A stretch of 43,498 nucleotides of DNA, taken from the NCBI GenBank assembly GCA_039024315.1, contig JBCCQN010000045.1:1-43498 (forward strand), given 5' to 3'. A program made the translations under genes and the position numbers. Of the stretch, positions 23,715-31,559 are shown one piece after another. Numbering within the stretch: position 1 is the stretch's first letter; every line of letters begins with the position of its first letter. Source of the DNA: JBCAWW01 sp039024315 (GTDB lineage Bacteria; Bacteroidota; Bacteroidia; J057). The notes below the pieces were generated by a model that did not search any database, was not told where the DNA came from, and was given only the letters and a program-made list of their open reading frames with translations.

Positions 23715-23801
23715 AGATTTTGATTAATGCAAAATTGACGCTCCCATATTTACATTAAGGGGCGAAAAGATCGAAGCTAAGGAAGCGGTAAATCAGTTTC
23801 A

Positions 23802-23815
23802 TTGATCCAGATCAA
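23802..23815 (-). promoter_or_regulatory. FNR/CRP-type binding site upstream of the Crp/Fnr gene
   Basis: TTGATCCAGATCAA, a perfect TTGAT-N4-ATCAA dyad, within TTCATTGATCCAGATCAATA, which differs at one position from the copy at 23116. Its location in front of the regulator suggests autoregulation. Confidence 0.7.
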
Positions 23816-23896
23816 TAAAGATGGCTAAGGATCACGAACAAAATAACTGTCCGAATTGGCTTACATCCTTGGGCTTAGTCTTTGTTGCAAATCATT

Positions 23897-24020
23897 TAAG
23901 TAGTAAGACCATAGTATTCAGGATTAAGACTTTGCAAAACGACCTCAATGGGATACAGAAGCGATTATTCTTCGTACCAGATACTCCCGAAAGCTTTCGG
24001 GATACTTGCTACTCTATACT
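23897..24020. repeat. Dispersed intergenic repeat with palindrome
   Basis: Shares ATACTCCCGAAAGCTTTCGG, GATACTTGCTACTCT and a trailing tact-ta end with the copy at 14822-14950, including the palindrome TCCCGAAAGCTTTCGGGA (23985-24002). The region 23715-24090 otherwise holds only the FNR-type box. Confidence 0.6.
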
Positions 24021-24090
24021 TATATCGCCTGCTATATGCATGCTTTACGCCTTGATCCGCTCTATCTGGACATTTATTTCGCCTATGATC

Positions 24091-25104
24091 TTAAGCGTTC
24101 ACCAAAGGTGCTACCTCCTTGCCAATCAGTTTTATCGCCTCTAGCAACTGCTGATGGCTCAGACCGGCGTTATCCATTTGGAAGGAAAAGCGATCTACTC
24201 CCCCTAAAGCCTCACTGTGGCGACGAATTTTGGCGGCTACCTCCTCGGGACCGCCCACCACCAAAGCACCGCTAGGACCCACTTGAACATCAAAATGGCC
24301 TCTTGTAACGGGAGGCCAACCTCTTTCTTTCCCGATGCGAGTAAAGGTCTCAGCATAGCCAGGGTAATAGTTTTCGATGGCTTCCTCATTAGAGGGGCCA
24401 ACATAACCTAGCGAATGCAGGCCAACTTTCAATTTTTCGGGTGAATGTCCGGCTCTTTTGCCTGCTTCCCGATATAAATCAACCAAAGGTCTGAATCGAT
24501 GCGTTTCTCCTCCAATGACCGCTACCATCAAGGGTAAACCTAGCTCGCCTGCTCTCACAAATGATCCGGGCGTACCGCCCACTCCCAGCCATATCGGTAG
24601 TTGATCTTGATGAGGACGGGGATAAATAGACTGTTGCTGCAGAGCTGGACGAAAACGTCCGGACCAGTTGACCGTTTCTTTTTCTCGAATCTGGAGTAGC
24701 AGCCCCAGCTTTTCGGCAAATAGGGCATCATAATCGTGGAGATTCAGGCCAAATAGGGGGAAAGATTCCGTAAATGAGCCTCGTCCTACCACCATTTCAG
24801 CCCGTCCTTCGGAAATGAGATCGATGGTGGCAAAGTTTTGAAAGACTCTTACCGGATCAGCGGCACTTAATACGGTGACTGCGCTACTGAGAATAATATT
24901 TTGGGTTTGGCCCGCCGCCGCCGCCAGGATAATAGCTGGGGCAGAATCTAAAAATTCTTTACGATAATGCTCTCCGATACCAAAATTGTCTATCCCCATC
25001 TCGTCGGCATAAACGATGCGGTCGATTAGCTGGCCTAAAGCCTGGCTACTGCTAAGACCTGAAGCTGGGTCATAGCCTGCAAAACTGTCAATTCCGATTT
25101 CCAT
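24091..25104 (-). CDS. LLM-class (luciferase-like) flavin-dependent oxidoreductase
   Basis: 337 residues, a TIM-barrel flavin monooxygenase of the luciferase-like family. Typical stretches: IVYADEMGIDNFGIGEHY at about 29-46, ILSSAVTVLSAADPVRVFQNFATIDLISEGRAEMVVGRGSF around 71-112, and LPIWLGVGGTPGSFVRAGELGLPLMVAVIGG. These proteins use reduced FMN or F420; Bacteroidota members generally use FMN (inference). Substrate unknown; a single gene with no flavin-reductase partner nearby. The last codons GTGAACGCTTAA carry a CACC-AAA-GGTG/GCGTT hairpin motif (24095-24110) touching the stop codon. Confidence 0.92.
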   Translation of the reverse strand: MEIGIDSFAGYDPASGLSSSQALGQLIDRIVYADEMGIDNFGIGEHYRKEFLDSAPAIILAAAAGQTQNIILSSAVTVLSAADPVRVFQNFATIDLISEGRAEMVVGRGSFTESFPLFGLNLHDYDALFAEKLGLLLQIREKETVNWSGRFRPALQQQSIYPRPHQDQLPIWLGVGGTPGSFVRAGELGLPLMVAVIGGETHRFRPLVDLYREAGKRAGHSPEKLKVGLHSLGYVGPSNEEAIENYYPGYAETFTRIGKERGWPPVTRGHFDVQVGPSGALVVGGPEEVAAKIRRHSEALGGVDRFSFQMDNAGLSHQQLLEAIKLIGKEVAPLVNA

Positions 25105-25162
25105 TTCTATCTTTTCTTAATAAGCCCAAGTTACGACTATTGCTTCAGCCTATAAACAAAAG

Positions 25163-25191
25163 TCCCGGTGCTTATGTCAAAGCCACCGGGA
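25163..25191 (-). terminator. Rho-independent-type terminator for the YHYH gene
   Basis: An 8-bp stem TCCCGGTG (25163-25170) with CACCGGGA (25184-25191) and a 13-nt loop. On the minus strand it is followed by CTTTTGTTTAT. It lies about 55 bp beyond the stop at 25247. Confidence 0.75.
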
Positions 25192-25246
25192 TACAGGGAA
25201 AAACTGCCCTGAAAACAATACTCAAAAATCTATTTTTTAGCGATTG

Positions 25247-26626
25247 TTAATCTCTCGTAACTAGTATTTTGCGAGTGGTACTATGGATTTCGTCCGAAAT
25301 ACGGATCAAATAGGTGCCACTATATAAGGTCTGAATATCAAAATAAGCGATGGTACTGCCTCGGGTCAACTTGGTGCTATTGATGCGTTTGCCAGTGATG
25401 TCGATGAGCTCTACCTGCAGGTCTTCGTTGATCAAATCGCCCAATTGAATGGCAACTAGCTCAGAAGCTGGATTGGGATAGATTTCGATATTAAGGGCAC
25501 CAAATTCTGCCTCAGAAAGGCTGTTGGCGCTAGGGGTATAGATGGTCGTCGGCTCATTGACAGAGTTGACACTACGGTTGGCGGCCACGCCATAATAGGT
25601 CGGACCCACGGCATAGGGATAAGCCGAATTCCAATTTTCGTCCACGGTAGCGAAATAAGCATAGGTGCCATTGGGATACTCAGGAGTGACACAAAAACGC
25701 CCATTGTGAATATCGAGATAGTCTTCCTCAGCTGAATGCTCGATCCACTCATAATCCTCTCTAAAATAACCCAAAAAGTAAGTCCCACTGACATCTGGCC
25801 CATCATCGACATCGGTGCCATCGGCCCATTCGGTCCGCTGGGTGATATTGCGCAATTGGTAACCAGATTTGATACGAGCGATCCCACCAGTACCATCTGC
25901 ATTTTTGTAACCATAGGCTCCGTAAATAGGGAAGCCGTCATAGGCAAAGCCAATCAGGGGCGAGTGTGCCGTGCTATCCAGCATATAGAGACCATCCGCA
26001 TCATAAAGATTACAGATAGTAGATACTACCGTCAGGTCAAGATCAAAGGCTGAGGGATTTTGATGATGGTGATAATTACCCATGGCAGGGTGTCCTTTTG
26101 AACAATCAAAACCCGCCATTTCTGCTGGGACAGCATCACGGTTCCAAGCTTGTGTGGCCATGGGGCCGCCGGGACAGGGCGAGAAGCCAGGGCCGCCGCA
26201 GAGGGCATTGGTAGCGGTATTCCAGGCTACCCCGTCTCGATAGTCAAATAAGGCTACTCCATTAATAAAGAGGCCAATATTGCCTCCAGTGGTATTGATG
26301 GGGGTGCCAGTATTTTGTTGAGGATTGAGCGGAATTTGATAAAGGCCGTTTTGGTTGGTGGCTTGTGAGGGGTTACCGTCCAAAAATGGGCCAGTCGGAT
26401 AGGCAGGGATCCCGCTTGCCGTTACATATACATAATCAGCTGAATATTCCACCTGCTGGCAATTGACCAATTCGCCATTGCTGATGGCAGTTGAGTTGCC
26501 AGAAACATAATAAGTTCCTGTCACAGTTGTGTTTTGCAGCCAAGAGGTGATAGCCGGACTCAACTGCGCTTGCGAGGAGAGTACACCGACTAAAAGTCCT
26601 AATAGCAAAGTTGTTTTTTTTATCAT
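25247..26626 (-). CDS. YHYH-domain secreted protein with T9SS sorting domain
   Basis: 459 residues. Signal peptide MIKKTTLLLGLLVGVLSSQAQ. The central region (about 60-360) is a YHYH domain: C-S-K-G-H-P and MGNYHHHQNPSAF at about 178-195, LIGFAYDGFPIYGAYGYKN, and the later RFCVTPEYPNGTYAYFAT. The family is rich in His and Asp and is thought to bind metal; no reaction is established. The last ~80 residues (IEIYPNPASELVAIQLG...GTYLIRISDEIHSTTRKILVTRD) are a type A T9SS sorting domain with the YPNPA start, so secretion through the outer membrane is expected. A clear terminator follows. Confidence 0.9.
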   Translation of the reverse strand: MIKKTTLLLGLLVGVLSSQAQLSPAITSWLQNTTVTGTYYVSGNSTAISNGELVNCQQVEYSADYVYVTASGIPAYPTGPFLDGNPSQATNQNGLYQIPLNPQQNTGTPINTTGGNIGLFINGVALFDYRDGVAWNTATNALCGGPGFSPCPGGPMATQAWNRDAVPAEMAGFDCSKGHPAMGNYHHHQNPSAFDLDLTVVSTICNLYDADGLYMLDSTAHSPLIGFAYDGFPIYGAYGYKNADGTGGIARIKSGYQLRNITQRTEWADGTDVDDGPDVSGTYFLGYFREDYEWIEHSAEEDYLDIHNGRFCVTPEYPNGTYAYFATVDENWNSAYPYAVGPTYYGVAANRSVNSVNEPTTIYTPSANSLSEAEFGALNIEIYPNPASELVAIQLGDLINEDLQVELIDITGKRINSTKLTRGSTIAYFDIQTLYSGTYLIRISDEIHSTTRKILVTRD

Positions 26627-26723
26627 AGGAGTTGATTTTTTTCTTAGATGCTCCTTTTTCTATATACTTTTGTTCTCATTTGATTTTTTTCTCCGCCTCC
26701 GTTTCACCGCTTAAAAATTAGTC

Positions 26724-27527
26724 ATGAGCACCGCAGAAGAAAGAGCTGAAATGCCAGAAGGATCCGCTCCCATTTTAGACAAACGCACTTTAGAGAAAGA
26801 CTACCGTACCCTAGTGCCGCTGATCCAAGTAGGTATGCGCATTCTGGATGTGGGTTGTGGGAGCGGAGCCATTAGTCGCGGCCTTGCCGAACGCGTAGGT
26901 CCTAACGGTTTCGTTTGGGGGATCGATAGTAGCGATTACCTCATCGAAAGTGGCCAAAAACGCCACGCTGATATCCCTAATCTTCGCTTTACTTATGAGG
27001 ATTTATTTGCCTTCGCGCCAGCGGAGAAATTTGATCTCATCGTTTCGGCTAGGGTGCTACAGTGGCTAGACGATCCCAAGGGCGCTTTACAAAAGTTCAA
27101 AACCCTACTCAAGCCCGAAGGCATGATTTCTATTTTGGATTACGATCATACCGCCCTCGAATGGACTCCAGCCCCTCCCGCCAGTATGAAAAGCTTTTAC
27201 GCTGCCTTCCTACAATGGCGAGCCGAAGCGGGTATGAACAATCAGATCGCCCGCGATTTACCAGCTTATTTTGAAGAGATCGGGATGAGGGAGATAGAGG
27301 TTTTTGAGTCTAATGAAGTCTATCAAAAAGGCGCTCCTAATTTCCCCCACAAAATTGGTATCTGGTCTGCTGTTGCCCAAAGTCGCGGCCAACAGGTGGT
27401 AGCAGACGGGTATTTTTCCGAAGCGGATCGTCTCAAAACGATTGAGGAGTATGATGCCTGGGCCGCTACTGAAGCCCAAATGATGGTAATGAAATTGCGA
27501 GAGGTAAGAGGGAAGCTGCCTATTTAG
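26724..27527 (+). CDS. Class I SAM-dependent methyltransferase
   Basis: 267 residues. SAM motif I ILDVGCGSGAISRGLAERVG at about 40-59, followed by the acidic GIDSS loop, motif with DLIVSARVLQWLDDP at about 103-117, and LLKPEGMISILDYDH. The architecture resembles UbiE/Methyltransf_25 proteins that modify small molecules; the substrate is not predictable. TACTTTTG at 26665-26672 fits the Bacteroidota -7 element TAnnTTTG, but I do not see a clear -33 box. The motif I codons GGCCTTGCCGAACGC contain a CGGC-CTT-GCCG-AACGC hairpin (26879-26894). It is divergent from the YHYH gene. Confidence 0.88.
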   Translation: MSTAEERAEMPEGSAPILDKRTLEKDYRTLVPLIQVGMRILDVGCGSGAISRGLAERVGPNGFVWGIDSSDYLIESGQKRHADIPNLRFTYEDLFAFAPAEKFDLIVSARVLQWLDDPKGALQKFKTLLKPEGMISILDYDHTALEWTPAPPASMKSFYAAFLQWRAEAGMNNQIARDLPAYFEEIGMREIEVFESNEVYQKGAPNFPHKIGIWSAVAQSRGQQVVADGYFSEADRLKTIEEYDAWAATEAQMMVMKLREVRGKLPI

Positions 27528-27531
27528 AAGG

Positions 27532-27648
27532 ACCGCTGCGCGGAACGCTTATTTATGTGGGCAGCATGCATGCGCGCTCCTACATTTGGCTATCTGTAGT
27601 GGCCTATTGCATAGGCCGCAAGTAGAACTAAGCGTTCCGCGCCGCGGA
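27532..27648. repeat. Inverted pair of AACGC hairpin elements between convergent genes
   Basis: ACCGCTGCGCGGAACGCTT (27532-27550) and AAGCGTTCCGCGCCGCGG (27630-27647) face each other across ~80 bp that contains GCATGCATGCGCGCTCCTAC, a module shared with 29405 and 39705. It fills the space between the methyltransferase and serine hydrolase stops and could terminate both. Confidence 0.8.
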
Positions 27649-27675
27649 AAACGCCATAAATGATACCCATCGCAA

Positions 27676-29322
27676 TCAATCAATCCGCTTAAATAGGATA
27701 TCTTTTACCGTGCCCTCAGCTGCAACCGCAAAAGAGATGATTGCCCCTTGGGCGTTGCGGTGGAAGGTGTACTTAGTCCTACGATTGGCGCCGAGTACGT
27801 CGGTTTGGATCTCTCGCAAGGCCAGCCCAGATTGATTGGGATAGCTCAATAGTAATTGCTCTCCTTGCAGTCGGATTGTGTAGTTGACGGCTAACTCATC
27901 GGAGTAATATTGACCCACGAAATCGTCTAGACTTTGGTTAAGATTTTCTGCGACTTCTATGCGCTCAAAATAAAAGATGGCCCCACCAAAATCTACTTCT
28001 AAGCTTGTACTCGCTTTGCTCCTCGGCTCAAAGACATAACTCACCGATTGATCATCAAGTCTACAAAATAGAGCCTCGCCTTTTGATTTTAACGGAGTCG
28101 CCTCCCTCCCAAAACTGCTCAGGGCCTTGAGCGTGTCATTTTCCACAAAAACGCTCATTCTGAAATCGCTATTCAGTTCCTGATAGGTACCACAAAAGGC
28201 TTCCAATTGCTTTGTCGTGTGGATAAATGAAGCTTCCTGCGCTACTTCCCTTACTTGCGCATCCATAAACAAATCCAATATTTGATACGAAATCCCGACG
28301 GCATCTAACTGGGCTGAGTTAGTATAAACGATAAGCGCTAAATCTAAATCTGGTACACAAATAAATTGAGCGCGCATGCCCCAATTTCGCCCACTATGAT
28401 TATAGGTTTTTTGACCCTTATAAGCTGAGACAAACATACCTCTTGCGTGCTTCATAGGTTCGCCGCTATTCAGACTGTCTAGTTCCGTAATAAAGTCTTT
28501 CAAATAAGAAAACTTATGATTTGGATCTAAGAATATTTGGGTCCAAATACTCATGTCTGCAATACTGCTGATTATGCCTCCGGCCCCAACGCATAGGTTT
28601 AGAGATCTTGGCTGCTTATAATATTGCCTTGTTTTGACATGCTCTACGGCCTGATTAAGAACGATGGCCTCTACATCACTTTTGTAAAATGTTTGTACCA
28701 TGCCCAAGGGCTCAAAGATTTCTCTCTCCGCAAACTGATGGATAGGAAGGCCCGAAACTCGCTCCACCACTAGCGCCAATAGCACATAGTTGGTATTGGA
28801 GTATAGCATCCGCTCTCCAGGCGGATTATTTACACCCGCTTGTTTAAACATTAGCTCCTGAATCATCTGATTGGTATAGCCTCGATGTTTAAAATCGAAA
28901 CCTTTTAAGTCTAGAAGGACATTATGATTTCTGATGCCACTGCTATGATTGAGCAAATGTTTGATTCGGATGGTGTCCCCATAAACTGCTAGTTCTGGAA
29001 GGTAGGTGCGGACATCATCTGTAACCGATAGCCTTCCCTGATGTGCCAATATCCCGATGCATGCAGCGGTAAACTGCTTAGTAACAGAAGCTAAGCCAAA
29101 TACCGTCGAATCATTGAAAGGAAGCTGATAAGCCATATTCATACTGCCCCTACTGCCTTGATAAATAAGCTGCTTTCCCTGGACAAGGCCGAGGGTGAGG
29201 CCGGGAGTGGATGGGTCGGGTACTGCTTGTGCTAAAATGGCATCTATACGTTTTTCGATACCGCTTTGTCCCCACAAAGAAATCGCCGAAAGCATGATGA
29301 GCGAAAGAATAGCGTACTTCAT
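27676..29322 (-). CDS. Serine hydrolase, beta-lactamase/DD-peptidase (class C-like) family
   Basis: 548 residues. Signal peptide MKYAILSLIMLSAISLWGQ. The S-x-x-K nucleophile motif is SVTK at 79-82 in VFGLASVTKQFTAACIG; the Y-x-N motif is YSNTNY in GERMLYSNTNYVLLAL; and HSGRNWG provides the third (KTG-equivalent) motif as HSG. This is the PF00144 beta-lactamase/D-alanyl aminopeptidase fold; many are esterases or D-amino-acid peptidases, so antibiotic resistance should not be assumed. A C-terminal ~150-residue beta-rich region (FCGTYQELNSDFRMSV, FVGQYYSDELAVNY) resembles the lipocalin-like extensions often attached. The signal peptide indicates export to the periplasm. Confidence 0.9.
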   Translation of the reverse strand: MKYAILSLIMLSAISLWGQSGIEKRIDAILAQAVPDPSTPGLTLGLVQGKQLIYQGSRGSMNMAYQLPFNDSTVFGLASVTKQFTAACIGILAHQGRLSVTDDVRTYLPELAVYGDTIRIKHLLNHSSGIRNHNVLLDLKGFDFKHRGYTNQMIQELMFKQAGVNNPPGERMLYSNTNYVLLALVVERVSGLPIHQFAEREIFEPLGMVQTFYKSDVEAIVLNQAVEHVKTRQYYKQPRSLNLCVGAGGIISSIADMSIWTQIFLDPNHKFSYLKDFITELDSLNSGEPMKHARGMFVSAYKGQKTYNHSGRNWGMRAQFICVPDLDLALIVYTNSAQLDAVGISYQILDLFMDAQVREVAQEASFIHTTKQLEAFCGTYQELNSDFRMSVFVENDTLKALSSFGREATPLKSKGEALFCRLDDQSVSYVFEPRSKASTSLEVDFGGAIFYFERIEVAENLNQSLDDFVGQYYSDELAVNYTIRLQGEQLLLSYPNQSGLALREIQTDVLGANRRTKYTFHRNAQGAIISFAVAAEGTVKDILFKRID

Positions 29323-29370
29323 TTTTTCTCTTCACAATGCTCTCGGCCCCAAAAGATACAGATTTGATTT

Positions 29371-29600
29371 ACCGCTGCGCGGAACGCTTTTCCTTGGGGG
29401 GCGTCATGCATGCGCGCACCTACCGGATAATCATTTTGACAGAGGACCGAGAAGCGGACCGACGAGAAAACTCCTGGGCACCCCAACGTAATTACCATTC
29501 GGCGATCGGAGATTTCTTTTTGCTGTGCTCTCTGGCAATGATGACTCGGTAGGTACGGCTAGGTATGCCGCACCCGCGCTTAAGCGTTCCGCGCAGCGGT
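29371..29600. repeat. 230-bp element bounded by perfect 19-nt inverted repeats
   Basis: ACCGCTGCGCGGAACGCTT at 29371-29389 and its exact reverse complement at 29582-29600 enclose 192 bp. The interior begins with GTCATGCATGCGCGCACCTA and shows no gene. It occupies most of the gap between the serine hydrolase start and the S41 stop. The form (identical terminal inverted repeats, no coding capacity) resembles a miniature element or a paired REP-like unit. No obvious target-site duplication is seen immediately outside the arms. Confidence 0.8.
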
Positions 29601-29607
29601 AATAAAA

Positions 29608-30642
29608 CTAGCGCAACTCCTCCATCGCTTTTTCGAGCATTTTGTCATTGCCTGCGGCCAAATCCTGCGGACTGTTGACGATCACTACTTCAGGTGCGAT
29701 ACCGATACTTTCTAGGTTAATATTGTCCGCATTACGGTAATCTCCTACTGATAGTCCGTATAACCAGCCGTTGGGTAGTTCGCGGGTAACTACATCTGAA
29801 AAAGCTCCCGTAGTCTTATCCCCTACTTGGGTCACTTGTGGGAAGGTCTTCATGGCAAAGCTAAAGGTCTCAGCGGCGCTTATGGTAAAACGATTGGTCA
29901 GCAGTACTACTGGCTTGTCGTAGCGTTCTCCCTCGTAGGGGCTAACATACCACTCTCTGGGCTCCTCAAACGCCTCTGGTCCAGGACCGATTTTGTAGCG
30001 AGAAATCATGTAAAGGCGGCGCTGGTCGGCAAAGAAACTGGCGATCATTTTACTGCTCTCGTCCTCACCGCCATTATTGTCGCGAATATCGATGATAATA
30101 CCTTTGGTCTCTTTGAGATCATCGATAACTTGGGGCATATACTGCTCAAAAAAGGAGGGCTCATCGTAGATCTCTGGGAGATAGATATAGCCAATATTAT
30201 CTGCCAAAGTGCCATAATAGATGATTTCAGAAACACTGTCGATGAAGGTCAAATACTTGTCAAAAACCAAATTGAGGTCGAGGTCTTCGTAATCTTCTCG
30301 GCTGAGGCGTCCAGAAATGCCTCCTTCAAAAAATATTGGATCATGGGTCGGGGAATAGAGAAACAGATGGGAATCATCCAATTCGGTGATAAGGCCCGTC
30401 AAGGCATCAAAAAGGCCGGTTTCGGTTGCATTGGCGACGAGGGGGGAGCGGTATTGAGCGCTTAGGTTTGTCCAATCGACGCCCTTGACTTGAAAGAGGC
30501 CGTAGTGTTTTTCAAAGTCTTCTACAAAAACTTCGTAGCTGTCGATGACGGTATTGGGTACACGTTCGCCGAGCAAAAGATCATTGCAAGCAGTAGTGCT
30601 CAGCAAAAGGCAGAAAGTGAGAAGATATATGAGTGATTTCAT
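29608..30642 (-). CDS. S41 family (C-terminal-processing-like) peptidase lipoprotein
   Basis: 344 residues from ATG 30642, chosen for its lipoprotein signal (MKSLIYLLTFCLLLSTTAC, Cys19); the upstream ATG at 30756 overlaps the preceding gene and is unlikely. S41 features: GYIYLPEI, the strand GIIIDIRDNNGGEDESSKMIASFF, LLTNRFTISAAETFSFAM with the nucleophile Ser before AAE, and GDKTTGAFSD with the likely general-base Lys. No clear PDZ domain is present, which places it with the tricorn/IRBP-like S41 subgroup rather than CtpA. It follows a barrel gene by 29 bp, suggesting an operon and a common envelope role. Substrate unknown. Confidence 0.9.
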   Translation of the reverse strand: MKSLIYLLTFCLLLSTTACNDLLLGERVPNTVIDSYEVFVEDFEKHYGLFQVKGVDWTNLSAQYRSPLVANATETGLFDALTGLITELDDSHLFLYSPTHDPIFFEGGISGRLSREDYEDLDLNLVFDKYLTFIDSVSEIIYYGTLADNIGYIYLPEIYDEPSFFEQYMPQVIDDLKETKGIIIDIRDNNGGEDESSKMIASFFADQRRLYMISRYKIGPGPEAFEEPREWYVSPYEGERYDKPVVLLTNRFTISAAETFSFAMKTFPQVTQVGDKTTGAFSDVVTRELPNGWLYGLSVGDYRNADNINLESIGIAPEVVIVNSPQDLAAGNDKMLEKAMEELR

Positions 30643-30671
30643 TGATTTAGGATTTGATGAGTGAAGTGAGA

Positions 30672-31451
30672 TTACCAGCGGCGACTTAGGCCTAGGGTGA
30701 GGACGCCTTGATAAGCCCAGAGATCTTTGGGCTGAGCATCGTGATACCAGGCCCAATCGTAACGACTGCTAAAACTCCATTTTTCGTTCCAGTCGTAGCG
30801 GTAAGCCAGCCCGAGATCGACTCTTTGGTAGCTAGCCCAAAAAGGGCTGCGAGTCCCAACCACAAAAACCGTTGCTACATCCGGTACTCTATCTTCTAAG
30901 CGGGGAATTTGATTGTAAGGCATGTCTGTGATCCAACTAAAAGCGGGTAGTCCCAGCTCCGCCGAAAAGTGGTGTTGGGCTCCGATATGGTAATCAGTTT
31001 TGGCCTTCAGTAAGAGGTTGCCCTGACCCAAAAACCAAGGAAATCCTCCAATCGCCCCAAAGTCTAACAGTATCTCTTGTCGTAGGCCTACTCCTGCGGA
31101 GAACGCCCAGTCGCCGCGTTCCGCGAAGCGGTAGAAGTAAGAAGCCTGCAAGCCTACTGAAGTCCCTCCTAGTGAAGTAGCGCGCCACTCCTGAACACTG
31201 GGCTCCTGAGGCGAAAAAGCGAGTACTCCTCCACGCAGATCATAGGACCATTGATGACGTTCGTTTTGGTGTTGGTAATTGAGCCTCAACTGAGGGCCAA
31301 GACCCTGATAAGGTATCGGGCTGGCCTGTCGATCGAGAAAGTTTAGATGTTGGCCACCCAATTGTAAACTGATTTGTTTTTGTGCGTGCAGTTTGGGGAC
31401 TTGCCAGAGGCAAAAGAGCATCCCAAGCACGAGCATGATTTTCTGATTCAT
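30672..31451 (-). CDS. Outer-membrane beta-barrel-like protein, unknown function
   Basis: 259 residues. Signal peptide ending HAQ (MNQKIMLVLGMLFCLWQVPKLHAQ). The rest alternates short amphipathic strands (QISLQLGGQHLNFL, PQLRLNYQHQN, SYDLRGGVLAF, VGLQASYFYRF, VDLGLAYRYDW, GVLTLGLSRRW) and ends in an aromatic residue, as barrel proteins do. It is the first gene of a probable two-gene unit with the S41 peptidase. Two AACGC hairpins lie in the coding sequence: CTCC-TGC-GGAG-AACGC (31091-31106) and its GCGTT-CCGC-GAA-GCGG counterpart (31116-31131), only 9 bp apart and facing each other. Confidence 0.7.
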   Translation of the reverse strand: MNQKIMLVLGMLFCLWQVPKLHAQKQISLQLGGQHLNFLDRQASPIPYQGLGPQLRLNYQHQNERHQWSYDLRGGVLAFSPQEPSVQEWRATSLGGTSVGLQASYFYRFAERGDWAFSAGVGLRQEILLDFGAIGGFPWFLGQGNLLLKAKTDYHIGAQHHFSAELGLPAFSWITDMPYNQIPRLEDRVPDVATVFVVGTRSPFWASYQRVDLGLAYRYDWNEKWSFSSRYDWAWYHDAQPKDLWAYQGVLTLGLSRRW

Positions 31452-31559
31452 GTTTGTTGATTGTTTGCTCCAAATACCTATGAAATCAACCTAGGTTGCT
31501 CGTGAAGGCAGCTTTTGTGCGCCAAGCGGACCTAGGACTCGACGAAGCGGACAAAAAGT

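Noticed and set aside
27676..29322. Reading the serine hydrolase as a beta-lactamase resistance gene
   Set aside because: The SxxK/YxN/HSG set is shared by many esterases and peptidases, and the nearby BlaI/M56 pair is more than 9 kb away and carries ankyrin repeats instead of a penicillin sensor.
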